Positions 11,263 through 23,245 of a DNA stretch of 64,000 nucleotides are shown here, one piece after another; the first letter of the stretch is position 1, and every line of letters begins with the position of its first letter. The stretch lies in contig MU130382.1 in the NCBI GenBank assembly GCA_015039465.1, positions 540,386 through 604,385 of the forward strand, written 5' to 3'. A model generated the notes under the pieces. It was not told the DNA's origin. It ran no database searches and worked only from the letters and a program-made list of their open reading frames with translations. This DNA comes from Phlegmacium glaucopus. Its lineage: Eukaryota > Basidiomycota > Agaricomycetes > Agaricales > Cortinariaceae. Made by a program: the position numbers and the translations under genes.

Positions 11263-11937
11263 ATGGTTAGTCTTTTTCTAGTTTTATTGTAATAAATAAA
11301 TATAACACCATATAAAGCCTCCCCGACCAATCAAAGTCTATCATATCCAAGTGAAGACCCACAAACTTACCATCGTGCTCTCAGGTCTCGCCCCTGGGAC
11401 GATGATAGCAGATATGAAATCCGAAGTTCTTTCTGCTCTTAAAACAGAAAAAATCTCAGATAATGCGCTTGACTTCATGGCTATGGATCCTCCACAAATA
11501 TCAGTAGAATCAGAAGATGACTTCGAACTATGTCGTGCAATAAAGGAAAGAGGAAAACCTACAGGGACTTTTGAGGTTCTTGATCCATCCAAGCTACTCA
11601 AAGACAACGGGTTGAGTGGTTGGGAAATAATTTTTCTTCAATTTCGAGATCGTAGTTCAGGTAAGCATATTTTTCTATTATGGCCCCTCCGTGGTGTTAT
11701 TTCCCGTAAAACGGTTTCATTGTTTCGCCTTTGTGGATACCGCGTTGAAGTTGTTGTGGGCCTCTCCGAACCTCATGTACTCAACCTACAGGCGATCTTT
11801 TACCAATCACATATACCCTTCCCCCGATGTATGACGAAGAAGATGAACTACCGCAAGCAAATCATGCCGAAAGCTCTTCAGCAGAGACGAACAAAAGGAA
11901 GAGAGCACGTTCTCCCTCAGAATCGGAACAAAGCTAA
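11263..11937 (+). CDS. Conserved fungal protein of unknown function, acidic with KRKR tail
   Basis: Clear exons are about 11337-11660 and 11792-11937, joined in frame. The protein reads QVKTHKLTIVLSGLAPGT, then a region ending in DFELCRAIKERGKPTGTFEV, GLSGWEIIFLQFRDRSSGD and LLPITYTLPPMYDEEDELP, and finishes with a Ser/Lys/Arg tail containing NKRKRARSPS, a likely nuclear localisation signal. Lengths and motifs resemble a small conserved basidiomycete protein without assigned role. The first exon is unresolved: ATG at 11263 is followed directly by GTTAGT, but the phase needed to enter the second exon does not fit a bare ATG, so the start codon or an extra small exon is missing from this model. 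Confidence 0.65.
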
Positions 11938-12185
11938 GCATTTTTGAGAACTAGTGGATCAATACTGGACCAGAACCTGTAGTATAGAGGACACAACTTG
12001 TACTTTTCAAGTAGGGATAAAAACGTTGTAATCAAACATTTCAATATCTCTTTGAGCATCAGAGTAGGATTGATGATTGTCCGGGAAGTCACCCAGCCAA
12101 GTTTCGTTCAGCCTGTAGGAGTGCACAAATTCAGTAAAAAAATAGATCGAAAACAAATAAAAACCTGTACCAGCCTAACAGAGGA

Positions 12186-12907
12186 TCATGATTGATCGCC
12201 AGTCATTTTTGTTTTTTGCCATGGATGAGGGGTTAGCGGTAGAAGTGCAGCAGCTACACGTCGGCCCTCCTCTGATAGTAGATTATATGTGGAGCAAGCA
12301 TTTCTCTAATTGTCAAAAAAAAAGAAGATTGAGATGGAAATTCGAATAAGAGAAGTGAGTGAAAGGCTGATACAAACCGTGTCCATCACATCCAATTGTA
12401 TCCCAAGTGTACCAAGATAGGCACGTAGGAAGGAAGGTGGCTGGATAAGTTTCTTGCCTGTCCCAAGCAACAGAATCTCTACAACAGAAACAGGGCGAAC
12501 CCAAAGCTCATGAAAACAGAAAGAATATGGTATTGGAGGGGGGGGGGCCCACCAGGTCTTGGGCTCACTACGTCAAAAATCTGAAAGCGTTCTTCTGCCC
12601 ATTCACTCCATGTTGTTTGCATACTAGATTTGAGTTCTGGCACGTTCCATAAGTATACTTTGCCTTCCAGAAAAATACAAGCTCCAGGTATGAGTAGACC
12701 ATCTGCTAGAAGAATGCCATTATCAGACAAGGAAGACACTTGAACTGGAGGTGGGTTGTCGTCGGCTAAGAAGTTGGTGAACGAACGATCGCGTCGGGCG
12801 ACCGTGGTGTGGATCTTTCGGCTAACCAGTAGCGAAGTACGTGGAAGGCCCTTTGATATTGACCTAGCAAAGGGCTGAGAATGACTTATAATACGAGGTA
12901 AGAACAT
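12186..12907 (-). CDS. NDUFAF3-like mitochondrial complex I assembly factor (Mth938 domain)
   Basis: Exons 12907-12553, 12478-12378 and 12305-12186 give 191 residues. The N-terminus MFLPRIISHSQPFARSISKG with SRKIHTTVARRD is a mitochondrial presequence. The core shows SSLSDNGILLADGLLIPGAC, IFLEGKVYLWNVP, FQIFDVVSPRPEILLLGTGK and IQLDVMDTRNACSTYNLL, then EEGRRVAAALLPL, which is the Mth938/DUF498 fold of NDUFAF3. In other eukaryotes NDUFAF3 works with NDUFAF4 in early assembly of the complex I Q module. Intron 1 begins just before a run of C/G (GTGGGCCCC...). Introns are GT-AG and phases agree. With NDUFA1 and NDUFA8 it makes three complex I genes within 7.4 kb. Confidence 0.9.
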
Positions 12908-13263
12908 GCTTATTTAGTGACTTGGAGTCACCGAAAATAGTCACACGTGATGACCCTTCACTTCAAGACATTTATTTCTGTTACTTCCTATTTAATATAG
13001 TTCTAAGGTTCCGGTCCCTGGAAAAGAACTTCAAAACTGTGATTCCGGTATCGTGGCGAAGAACTGGAACCTGTTCTCCAGGTCCTAAGTTCCGAAGCTA
13101 CACTGGGGTCGGGGTCCTAACTTAGTAACTACTCAATGGGCCATTGACCTGGGCGGTTTTAAAACCTAGCACAGGTTCATACGTATATAAATTATTGCTA
13201 AAATCATTGATCAATGAAGGCAAGCAATGGGAAGAAAAGAGAAAACAACACACCTCTCAGCGT
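12908..13263. other. Intergenic between NDUFAF3 5' side and MCD4 3' end
   Basis: No gene is visible. It holds short G/C-rich repeats such as GGTTCCGGTCCC and CCAGGTCC between about 13005 and 13110 and otherwise nothing distinctive. It serves as promoter for the NDUFAF3-like gene and terminator space for MCD4. Confidence 0.4.
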
Positions 13264-16200
13264 TCAACTCTTCTTCCTCTCCGCCGAAACCTGTACATCA
13301 CCCGCCCCCTGAAGAACGTCCTTCATTAGATGCTCCCCAGCAGCACAAATACCCGCAGACCATAAAAGCAACATTGACGTAATACAAAAGAAACTTATTG
13401 ACTGGCCAATTTCTAGCCAAGACCCCGTATCCTGCACTTGGAAGAAAAATGTCATGGTCATTCCTACCAAAAAAGAAAAAGGTTTGAGCGGCTCAAAGAT
13501 AGCAATCGATAAGAAGATTAGTTACCATCGGTGATAGTAAGTGCAACTAGGAGCAGAGAAAATGGTGGGAGGTGTAGGGTATCGTTGAGCACCGCGAATA
13601 TTACGGCCAGTATGATATAAGGCGCTACAATTTTGAAGATCTTCAAAAAAAGGTTAGATAATATGAGCCGACTGGGAAGATGAAAGACATACTAGGAGAG
13701 TAGCCATATAGAACGGATTGAATATGGGTATCAATCGGTACACAGGCGCTAGATAGAACGACCTAAACAAAAACGAAAATTAGTTTCCCGGGTAACTACG
13801 AGGGACCAATCGGACGCACGATATAGAAGCCACGCTATAAGATCCGTCAACTAAAAGATAAAAAAATTGTGAATTGTGTGAAACACTTACTTGCCGGTCC
13901 CAAAAAATCCAACTTGAACAAAAAACAGGAAGAACAGTGCAACTCGCACATCATCCCATTGGAACGAGTATTCTCCAGTCCGTTTTACCGCATCGCCATT
14001 TGCCATACCCTTATCTCGTGGCTGACGCGTATTTCCAAGACGCACGATCCGCTCTACCTGGATCCAGTTGACTAAGGTGATCGAATACGCCACGTAAAAC
14101 AGGCCCTCTTCACTGATAGACAGTATCACGAAACAGGGACCAAAACCGAGGAAATACATCACAAGTTTTGATTGTACGGTATGCATTCCGCTTGGGTAAA
14201 AAAATGGAACGAGGGAAGATGCGACTAGGTAAAGAATGGATCAATATCTAACATTTTTAAATAGGGTCAGCGAATATTTACCAAGAACGACCCATCCAGC
14301 GACCTGGTTTACAAGCGGAAGTCCTGCTTTTGCTTGAAGCTTACTGATTGAAGACCCAGTGATGACCATTGCGATAGCAATGAAAGTTGTCTTCCAATTC
14401 AGTATCAGCCTATCTGTACCTCACTTTCCGATAGATTATAACTCACCTGAATCATCGTCAAAACCAGGAAAGACCGGCGATGGCTGGGTTTTTCAACCAT
14501 CCCACCTGCAACATGATAAGCCGCAAGTAAACCTGTAGATAGAACCGCAACCCCTCCAGCCACGCTACACAGGGAAAGAATCCATGTCAATAATAGTCCA
14601 GATCTAGGTTTCAAATCGGAGATAAAACCTACATAGTCAAAAGACTCTCTTTCTTATCGACCGAAAGCAGCGGAAATGCCGCAGTGACAAGACACGACGT
14701 AGCCCATCCCGCATAAATTGTCCAGGAACCTCTTGAACGAGCCTGTTCATTCCAGAAGAACGGCCATATGACACCGATTAGAACGAAACCGATGCTCCAG
14801 ATAGACCTGTAAGTATAACCAGCCTAGTCGCAAAATTTGACGGTCAACATCATCCCTATACCAAATCGACAAAAAACAACAGCGTACCACCATGCCCTGC
14901 AAAGCCGATACAACAACAACAACCTTGATCACAATCCCGAAACAACTCTGAGTGTAACTATTCCCAACCATAACAGATGTTGTATGTTGATTGTTCCAAT
15001 CCGAGATGACAGTACCCACCTCCACCAAAACCCGCCACCAGAAATAACAAGGAAAAGCAATGTAAACATAAAAACTCCAAGGTGAATGTTGGAGAGCGAA
15101 CAGGGTCCAAAACGCCAGCAGAACCGTCCAGCTTGCCACAGTCACAAAGAACGTCGTGGAGGTGGAGAGCGAAGAAGATTTGCCGCCAACAGAACTTGAA
15201 TGATAATCGAGCGGACAAACCATGTGAAGCACCGCATACGCCGCCCAACCCATATACGCAGCACTAACGATCCCACGTATCAAAAACCGGTCATAAGTCT
15301 GTAAATAATGTAATCCCTGTAAAGTTTGTTGAATGAGGGTTGAGGAAGCTTGCCGCGCAGCAAACCATTGCTTTTCTGAAATAAGCTTTTCGATCGAGGC
15401 TAATTGTGGGAAAGACAGCTCATCTAACCCCTGATGATGAGTGGTAGATGGTGTCAATAATGGGAACGGCGTGTAAAATAGGGCATGTTTTCGTTTGAGT
15501 TCTGTTCCAAAGATTACATTGAGTGAAGAAATATTTCAAAAAAAAGGAACTGGAACAAACCATCTTTTATGCGATATTGTTCAAGTATAACCTAAGGCCA
15601 GAAAAGAAATTTAGTTCAAGGGTTGATAAGACAGCACAAAAATTCTTGACCTTTGCATTAGTCAATCCAACCTTCGCCTTTCCCTTATCTCCATCCTTCA
15701 ATTCAAGGTAACCAGGTCTCGTAGGGTCTACATCGGGAATCACTCCAACCGAATTTACAGGCCAGTCAATGCCAACAAGAGCCGCCATGAGGGCTGCAAT
15801 GTCTGCTTGTTCCATATCCCGTCGGAATAGATGCCCGAGTTTCCAAGGTTCAGAGTAAGCATCGTGCGACGATGGCTGGGTATCTGGAAGAGGGCCACGC
15901 ACGCCACTTCCCCATGCAATAAGAGGCGTTCGAGTGTTATCTGGGTCTGGTGTTGGTATTAGAGAAACCGTAGATTAAAAGTCTAATAGCGAGGGAAGAC
16001 GTACGACCGTCACCGTGGTTTCCAATAGTTGACATCCCATGGTCAGCGGTGAAGATGAAACTGGTATCTTCGTCTTCATAGAATTTCGATATTAAATGCT
16101 CTGTCTCACGAACGATATCATCGACGACTCGAATGTTTTCCATGTATTCCTGAAGTACAGCGTAAATTGATTTTGATTTTGATTCGAAAATAAACGCTAA

Positions 16201-17275
16201 AAAAAAGACTGTACCTTGGAGTGAGGCCTATACGAATGACCTGTAGTATCTAGTCCGAGTAAGTGGAGAAAAAATACCACTTTCTCGGAACGAAGTTGAG
16301 AATCCAAAACCGGATCCGTCGTCGCGTTCTTCAAGAGCGCTTTTAGATGGTCTAAAACCCAAATGTCTAACGCAGTCGCATCTTAATATCAATGGCATTC
16401 AGATGTTATGAAATAGCAAGGATAATATGCAGCGAACCTTTCGTGAAGTCCTCCTCATCTTCGTCGTAACACCAAGTCTTGACTTTTTCTGGTATAGCTC
16501 CTCGAGCGAACATTGGTATAATGTCTGGAGAACCAAAGGAGAAAGTTGTGCTGGATCGATTGAACACGGAATCAAAATCGACCTTGTATCATCTTTTAGT
16601 CAGAATCAAGCCGAACATGAACTTAGAGGTTAAACCCACTGGGTTCGTTTTCCATCCCTATCGGTGCAGCAGTTCAATTTCGACCTTTAGTCCAACGAAG
16701 ATTTGTGCCTACCTTTGTAACCGCCGATACATCTTCGTACATGCCGCCTGCATAACGGGGTCATCATGCATATTCATTTGGATCCTTACCCCACCCAACT
16801 CACCAATAATGGCAACATGACCTGGTCTACTCTCTGTCGGTACATGCGTATGCGAGATCCCAAAAGCACCTCGTGTCTCTACCACCGATCGAAGATAGGG
16901 TGCCACGACATCAAGTGAATCAGAACCAAGCACATCCTGAAACGCTTTTGGGGTGAAAAGAAGGTCTGCACGAAGACCGTCGCCTTGTTCACCAGAAAGA
17001 ATAGCATTTTAAAAAAGGTGTCATATTTATTGAATAATGAAAGAAAACGTACCAACAATCAATACCAGTCGTTTGGCAGGAGCGTCAATATCTCCACTGC
17101 CATAACTCCTCATCCCATGAACCACCGGACTTGTAAAATAACAGTCGAATACGGAACCAATGTATACAAGATGGAAGAGCAGACCGACAACAAGCAGTCG
17201 AACTACATTATAGCGCGTTTGATCATGAGGCGCAACAGTCGTCGTCATCATTTGCGGCACTCTCAGAGGCTTCAT
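13264..17275 (-). CDS. GPI ethanolamine phosphate transferase 1 (MCD4/PIG-N)
   Basis: This ER membrane enzyme adds ethanolamine phosphate to the first mannose of GPI-anchor precursors. The gene is split into many short exons. The N-terminus has a membrane helix ([15 protein letters not shown]) followed by [13 protein letters not shown]. The luminal alkaline-phosphatase-like domain shows [16 protein letters not shown] (near 16975), [20 protein letters not shown] (nucleophile Thr, near 16845) and [16 protein letters not shown] (metal ligands, near 16040-16005). A long multi-helix C-terminal domain follows (15457 down to 13264), ending in a basic tail AERKKS. The start could be 17275 or the internal ATGATG 24 bp later; only the latter directly precedes [13 protein letters not shown]. 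Exon ends were not resolved one by one. All key motifs are present, so it is likely functional. Confidence 0.9.
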
Positions 17276-17929
17276 TTCATAAGGTTAGTGGTGACGGTAT
17301 GTAAGACGTGGAGGCGAAATTCATTCCAGATGTTTGTCAAAGTCGAGGGATTGAGGGCTGATCATTACATAGCTTTTATGACAGGAAGTGTGATTAATGT
17401 AGTTAGGGGATATGATGAGCGCCAATATCCATGGCAAAGGATTTGGAATGCTAAGGTGGTATGTTGAGCACAGTGCGTCAAACCGTAAACGCCACTTAGT
17501 TGTGGAAATTGGAATGGAAGATTTTATTTTAACAGACCACATAGAGAAAGGAATACAGCAGAAAAGCAGACAGGATACAGAGCGGACGTTAACAGCATCC
17601 GAATCGCAGGTGCGAAAAAAAAAGACAACGCATAGGTGTAAATCATAATGAACAGTAGTGTAGGATGGCGTGTGGTCCTGGAAGGATGATAATGGTATGT
17701 AAGAATAATTTAGAAATGCAGGAGTTGTAGAAATTGTAAAGGAAGCGATAGAGGATGACGAGGAGAGGAAGCGGAGAAGGTTATTCGTTTGACGCAGAAG
17801 AAGGAAAAGAAGGCAACTGAACAACATATGAAAGATTCGTCCACCCTATTCAATCCAATCCAATCTATGAAGAAATACCATCCACCAACGCACAGCAGGA
17901 AAGAATAATTTAAATTCCCTCAAGGTGCC
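17276..17929. other. Intergenic: MCD4 promoter and hydrolase 3' flank
   Basis: A 168-codon open frame on the minus strand (17321-17827) is low-complexity and runs through the MCD4 upstream region, so I treat it as incidental. Purine-rich plus strand (pyrimidine-rich on the MCD4 sense strand) is typical of a fungal promoter. Nothing else is recognised. Confidence 0.5.
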
Positions 17930-19360
17930 TCAAAGAAAGCCGACAACTCATCGCTGACATCTTTCGAGTGACTCATGGTTACATCATGACCAGCCCCCTC
18001 GACGGTAATTAGTTTCTTTTGTGTGCTAGCTGGTAGTAGCGCTGCGATTAGAGGGGAATATTTGGGGTGTACGGTAACGTCTTCTGTGCCCTGAAGGAAA
18101 ATAATTAAATTCGAGAAGGCAAGGAAGAAAAGTGATAGTGTACATGTATTATCAAGACTTTCTTGTTCTCAAAGCCTTTTGATTTGAACGCGGCTGATTG
18201 ACCTCTGATAGGCCCATCTCTCAGCGAAGACGACAGAGCAGCGTTGTATCCAGGTAAATGGGCGGATTGCAGACGAACGATCTATAGAATGATGGGCACG
18301 AATGCGCAAAGTAAGAGAGTACAAGTTACCTCAAGAATTACATTATCCTTTACAAGACCTTGGTCCACAGTTTGGTTTGTCAGCCGTTGAATATAATTCT
18401 AAGCAAGAAAGAATATTAGGGAGTGATAGAGGTTACAAAGTAATGGAAACTTACTCTTACAGGTTTACTTGATGTGAGAGTTTGGACCAGAGGTGAAGAC
18501 ATGAATTTAGAGGTACGCGAGATATCGTTGGACTGTTGAGGTGGTCACATGAGATATGAAGGATGGATGAATCCGAGAAACGATTGACGTACCTCCATCA
18601 GTCCCGCCGACGCGATAAGTGCAACACCTTCGTCAACGAGGTGGGGAAATTGTGAAGTGAACGCTGCCGCAATGGCGCCGCCCTGAAATCTTGATAAGTC
18701 ATGTGACAAATGTGAGCATGGAAACGCACCATTGAGACACCGACGATATTTGCTTTCTCCCATTTAAGATATTGCATAAGGTGGGCAAGTTGGGAGGTAT
18801 ATAGATATGTATCATAGGTAGTTTGCGGCGCTTCAGAGTAACCTCGTCCGTAGAGATCTTTAGGACGGATGAGTGATATACAATTAAGATGTATGATCAT
18901 GTCAACATACCATAGAGTAGAACACGAAACCCACGCGCTGCCAGTACGGGGGCGACATCTTTCCAGATGATGGCGGGAATAGAAAGACCGTGAATCAAGA
19001 CAATCTAGAACCAGTCAATTCCGCATAAACGACGCCATGGTAAAACATACCTTTTTACCGTTCTCTGGTCCCAAAAGCCAATATCGAACCTAGGGAAATG
19101 ACATCAACAGTGTTCCTCACGTGGCTGCTAATCAGACCAACCTTCCCGTTCGGAAACGTAGCATAACCTCCTCCTGGGTAGAAATCTTCAGGGTATATCG
19201 TCCATGATTTGGACGTGGGAGGTAAACTCGCTAACGATGGATGAACGTACACCGTAGCTGGCGGAAGCGGGAAAGCGGCCATAAAGTATGTTGTGAGAAG
19301 GAGAGGAGGGATGATAAGGAGTGACAGAGTCAGGCATTGGTATGGGCTCGTAGCGACCAT
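17930..19360 (-). CDS. Membrane-anchored alpha/beta hydrolase
   Basis: The N-terminus (MVATSPYQCLTLSLLIIPPL) gives one membrane-anchoring helix. The body reads VRYWLLGPENGKKIVLIHGL (oxyanion HG motif), VLLYDLYGRGYSEAP, and NIVGVSM/GGAIAAAF, the G-x-S-x-G nucleophile elbow. An intron lies inside the elbow, between GVSM and GG. Near the end comes EGAGHDVTMSH with the catalytic histidine, and the protein stops SAFFEAP at 17930. The fold is that of serine hydrolases (esterase/lipase/epoxide-hydrolase-like class); the substrate cannot be told. Several short introns interrupt it; exon joins around 19140-18540 were checked in frame. It follows MCD4 on the same strand and is divergent from the F-box gene. 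Confidence 0.85.
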
Positions 19361-19702
19361 GACGGGGGTTAGCAGGAGAGGCGCTGTTACTCGTGGTCAC
19401 ATGTCATGGATGTAACACGTAGTATACTTCAAGTTCAACAAGTCTGCCGGCTAAGAGAGGGCGTTAGCAACCTTGTTTCCTATGACAGTCGTTGTGTTCT
19501 TGTTCTTCGCACTGTGCCCAGCGCAACGTAGTCTTCATCGAACACGAACAAGGAGCATTCCTTGATCCCATCATGTCGCTATCCTTCTCTGTTATTTGAT
19601 GCCGAAACCACCTTGTTGGTTGGTACACACCTATATAAACTCCTCTACAAAGAATGGTCGTTCCTTGTCCGACCCCCAGCTTCACGCCCAGGAAAATAAA
19701 TA
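19361..19702. promoter_or_regulatory. Divergent intergenic region, hydrolase and F-box genes
   Basis: About 340 bp lie between the divergent start codons at 19360 (minus) and 19703 (plus). A small minus-strand frame (19464-19727) has no recognisable content. TATATAAAC near 19631 is a possible TATA-like element for the F-box gene. Regulation is inferred only from spacing. Confidence 0.4.
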
Positions 19703-21230
19703 ATGTCTGTCTCCTCACGTAGGTCATATTTTCGCTCCTCTGCCTTCATTTGGGTAAATCAATCTGTTTAGTATATCAAGCCGCCACGTCCTATTTGCCT
19801 CGTACGTGCCGGCCTTCATTGTCAACAAGCAACGGGCTCATATCAACTCTCTAGCGTTCTTGAAATGGGGTCTCAGAAAGAAGACGATCGGCGACCTTCC
19901 CGATGAGTGTTTGGCCAGCATCTTTTCCCTAACCTTGTGTCCCTCCGGAATCCCCAACCATGCCCCAGCTTTGACTCCATTAGTTTCCGCCGAATGTCGC
20001 CAGGATCCTTTCGTGCTGGGACAAGTCTGCAGGAGATGGAGAACCGTCGCACTCTGGGCTTCGGAACTCTGGTGCTCCATCACTATCATCCACCCTAAGC
20101 CTTGTCATATGCATCGTACTGAATTGTGCATGCAAAGATCAGGCACCCGACCCATCTTTATTACTCTCAGGCAGTCAGCCAATCCTACTCAGACTGAATT
20201 TGATGCCACTCTAGCCCTGCTCGCACTTTTCAATTCCCGTGCGGACTTTTGGCAAAGTATCGATCTTCACTTGAATGGCCAATTTCCGGATATCATTCTA
20301 CCTCAATTAGCAGAATTATCTAGGATGCAAAATTGCAAGTTGACTCGAGCATCCTTGTTTCTACAGTCACGTCTCCCAGCACCACTAGCTCAAGAGTGGA
20401 ACGCCCATGCCACTCGGCTCTGGGATTCCCTCCAAAGTATTCCCTCAATCACTTCATTTGCGTGGGATGCGACCATCGTGGGTTCAGCCCGCCTCGGTAA
20501 TAACATCAATACTGTCGATATAAAGGCGCCAATCAGTATGGAGATGCTCTTTAACTGTCTCATTCATTCCGCCCAGACTCTTCAGAGCGTCGAAATTTAC
20601 AAGATCTTACTCCCATCACCACATCTTCCCCGTGTTGTTGAGCGAACCATTTGTCCCTTGCTCACGGTTTTAGATATCACGGCATCTCAAATTAGCGACC
20701 TATCTAGCCTCCTCGGTCACATAACTCTTCCATCACTGACATTCCTCAGACTTGCTGATGTCGACCACGACATCCGTGTCCACGTCGCCGAACTTATACA
20801 TCGTTCCCAGTGCACTCTCGATGTTTTCGGCATCAGGATTTCCGACTTCACTGAACCCCAAATAATGGAATGGCTCAACATGAATGAGCTGAAACAAATC
20901 ACCAATCTCATCCTCGAAGGTCCTATCACCGACAACATTTTGCGCGCTCTCCACCGTCCAGCGCAACATGGCCATCAGCCTTGTTATTTTCCCAACCTCG
21001 AGCGTCTGGGTCTTGGAAAATGCGTAGCGACGATTGATAGCGGCCTGTTATTGAGAATGCTCGGGTCAAGGTTTTGGACTCCTTGTGATGTCGGACCAAA
21101 ATTACTTGCAACAGAATTATACTATGCTTGTATAACGGTGCAAGAAGTGACGGCCGAGCTTAAAGCTTATACAGAAATGATTAACAAAACGGCGCGGGGG
21201 ATGCGGGGGCTTGAGATCCTCACGGTGTAA
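19703..21230 (+). CDS. Agaricomycete F-box protein with leucine-rich C-terminal region
   Basis: The model joins 19703-19722 and 19772-21230, giving 492 residues. No ATG lies in frame at the head of the long exon, while ATG TCT GTC TCC TCA CGT AG at 19703 followed by a 49-bp intron restores frame, so this start is preferred. The F-box begins near residue 49 (LPDECLASIFSLTLCPSG) and ends with VLGQVCRRWRTVALWASELW. The rest contains irregular leucine-rich segments (for example LLTVLDITASQISDLSSLL). Such proteins recruit substrates to SCF ubiquitin ligases and are greatly expanded in mushrooms. No partner or substrate can be inferred. The frame is intact throughout. Confidence 0.85.
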
Positions 21231-21429
21231 GACCGGTGACGGCGTGTCAGGTTTTCTATAGTATTTGTTTGGGATATTTCCGTTTTCTTTCTTTCTTGCA
21301 ACATTCCCTCCAAAATTCAATTTCAGCAGAGATCACAGGTATGGGAACCTCAGGTGGCCAATATCTGCTGAAGTCTTTATTCTTGGGGTTTGTCATACGG
21401 GACAAGTATCAATAATTTACACTTTCGAG

Positions 21430-21600
21430 TATACCAAATATCTAAAACCTGGAACTCAGAGATATGCATGGAAAAAAATACTTGATTTTTAGACAATATC
21501 TATTTTTCACCAAGATCGATGCTCTACAGATATTTTTCGAAGCCGATACTTTAATCTTCTATTCATATTCAATGGAAGTCCAACATGTTGAGCCAAGACC
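21430..21600. repeat. Dispersed repeat, copy also at 27729-28190
   Basis: The segment starting ACCAAATATCTAAAACCTGG and running through a TATTCAATGGAAG motif matches 27729-27780 plus 28046-28190, where the copy is split by a 241-bp element with terminal inverted repeats. No protein was recognised in either copy. Confidence 0.7.
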
Positions 21601-21642
21601 AACCATCAATTGATTTCCCTGCCTTTTCATCTTTACCAGAAT

Positions 21643-23245
21643 GATCAAGTCATCACTGTCAATCTATCAAAGTTCAAACCAAATATCTATCTCACTGTCC
21701 ACTGCCCTTGTCGTAACGAGTACCAGTCAGTCAGGCTGGACCACTGTTGAGGGAAGTAGGGTAAAATTCTGTGAATGTTCCGCTGGCACTCGACACGACT
21801 CATCTCAGCGCGAATACGCACAGGTGACGCGACTTTGCGGTCTAGTTTTTCCCGGACTTCAAATTTCTGGCGAAAACCTGCCCTCCGAACCATCACAAGC
21901 GGTGTTTCAAAAAGTTGCGAGCCATCTGGTCTAGAGCTACATTCACTCAGTCCCCAATATGATATCTATATATCTACTTCTACCGATTCATTTTTCAACT
22001 TGACGCCAGAAGACTGGTGCGTTTTAGGACTTGATTTATATTGATCAAGCCCCTAACTGTTAACAACATCCATCTCATGCACCAAACACGTTCAACTCAT
22101 TTTCTATGCTTTTCGATGGGGTTGTTTTCCAACTGCGTTCATTGGCAGGTTATTCCGACATTCGCCTTCGTCATCTCCACTCCTGCTAATCTATCATGTT
22201 TCTCCTTGTGTTATCATCGGACGAAATCAAAATCCATGGACAGAGGTCAATTTCACTGCGTTCCGTGCAGCACGTATCCCATTCATACGCAGAAGAAGTG
22301 GAGGGGGAACTGTATATCATGTGAGTTAATTAGTGTTTCATCCCCTGTGTTGGGTATTTTCTGGGTGATTCAAGTGTTGTCCATGATTAGGATCTCGGGA
22401 ACACGAATTTCTCTCTTCGCCTTCCGCGGACCTCAATTTGACCAACATTCAACTGCTCATCGAGCCGTGCGGTCACTCAATGTTGATCCACGTGTAAATG
22501 AAGGAAATAACATTTGTGTCGGCACCAGTAAGATCAATTTATTTCGCGATTGAGCTTCCGCTTTTTTCTTCTTTATTTAATTGGGTTTGAGCAATCAGCG
22601 ACATTTGGGTGTCGCTTGATTGATTTATCGTGATTCGAACATATGATATCATTCATGTCTTTCACATGTTCAGAGTGATATGTCCTTTTTGGTCATTACT
22701 TACCTTTGTCTTCTCACAGCACGTCTCTGGTTCGGCGTATAAAAACGAGCGTATTACCATGGCACCATGTTAATTTCGACGAGGCTCGACCATCTTAGTA
22801 ATTTGTTGCGCCCAGAACAGGTACACAGGTGCATTGAGTTCCCCTCTTTCGTTCGTATCACAGAATCAATTTCCATGATCCACGCATGCAACATCGGCGC
22901 TGCAGTCCAAACTATGGTCTTCATTTGTGGCTGGGGGAGGAGGTTATGCCTGAACTCCGGAACTTCTATGTTTTATCTGTCTGCAAACTATACTGTCACC
23001 AAATCACTAACATATCTGCATCTGATAGAAGAACATGATCACCAAAGGTGTTTCCTCTGTTCGTTCACCCTTTTGCAACCTGAATTAATTCGGGGCGACC
23101 ATCATGCACGAAGCATTTACTCGGGCGGCGCCAAATCCATCGAATAGATATGTGGAGGCATGTCAGAGCTATCAGTTAGTTATCTTTTTATCCACTCATG
23201 ACGTGGGACTGGGCAATTGGGCAGACCCCAGAATTTACATAAGCT
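21643..23245. repeat. Right arm of the inverted lipoate ligase duplication
   Basis: This is the inverted counterpart of about 8240-10024. Identity is high in exons and introns alike, with several small deletions, including loss of the end of exon 5, intron 5 and the start of exon 6 (around 23115). About 11.6 kb of single-copy genes lie between the arms. Confidence 0.85.
21775..23245 (+). pseudogene. Lipoate-protein ligase pseudogene (degenerate inverted copy)
   Basis: Exon 1 is open and keeps the presequence-like start MFRWHSTRLISARIRTGD, and exon 2 still encodes RRRSGGGTVYH. In exon 3 an extra base gives an early stop just after LRLPRTS, and about 10 bases are missing a little further on. 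The exon homologous to 8927-8817 has lost a few bases in SAYK, exon 5 has a stop after CNL and then a deletion fusing it to the start of exon 6. The last two exons are absent or unrecognisable after 23245. It cannot make an active enzyme. The broken state contrasts with the intact-looking gene at 7892-9887. Confidence 0.85.

Noticed and set aside
14837..15267. Plus-strand frames over the MCD4 membrane domain
   Set aside because: Shadow frames opposite the clearly coding, hydrophobic MCD4 C-terminal exon.
17321..17827. 168-codon minus-strand open frame
   Set aside because: Low-complexity Ser/Thr/Phe-rich translation in the pyrimidine-rich MCD4 upstream region, with no motif; best explained by base composition.
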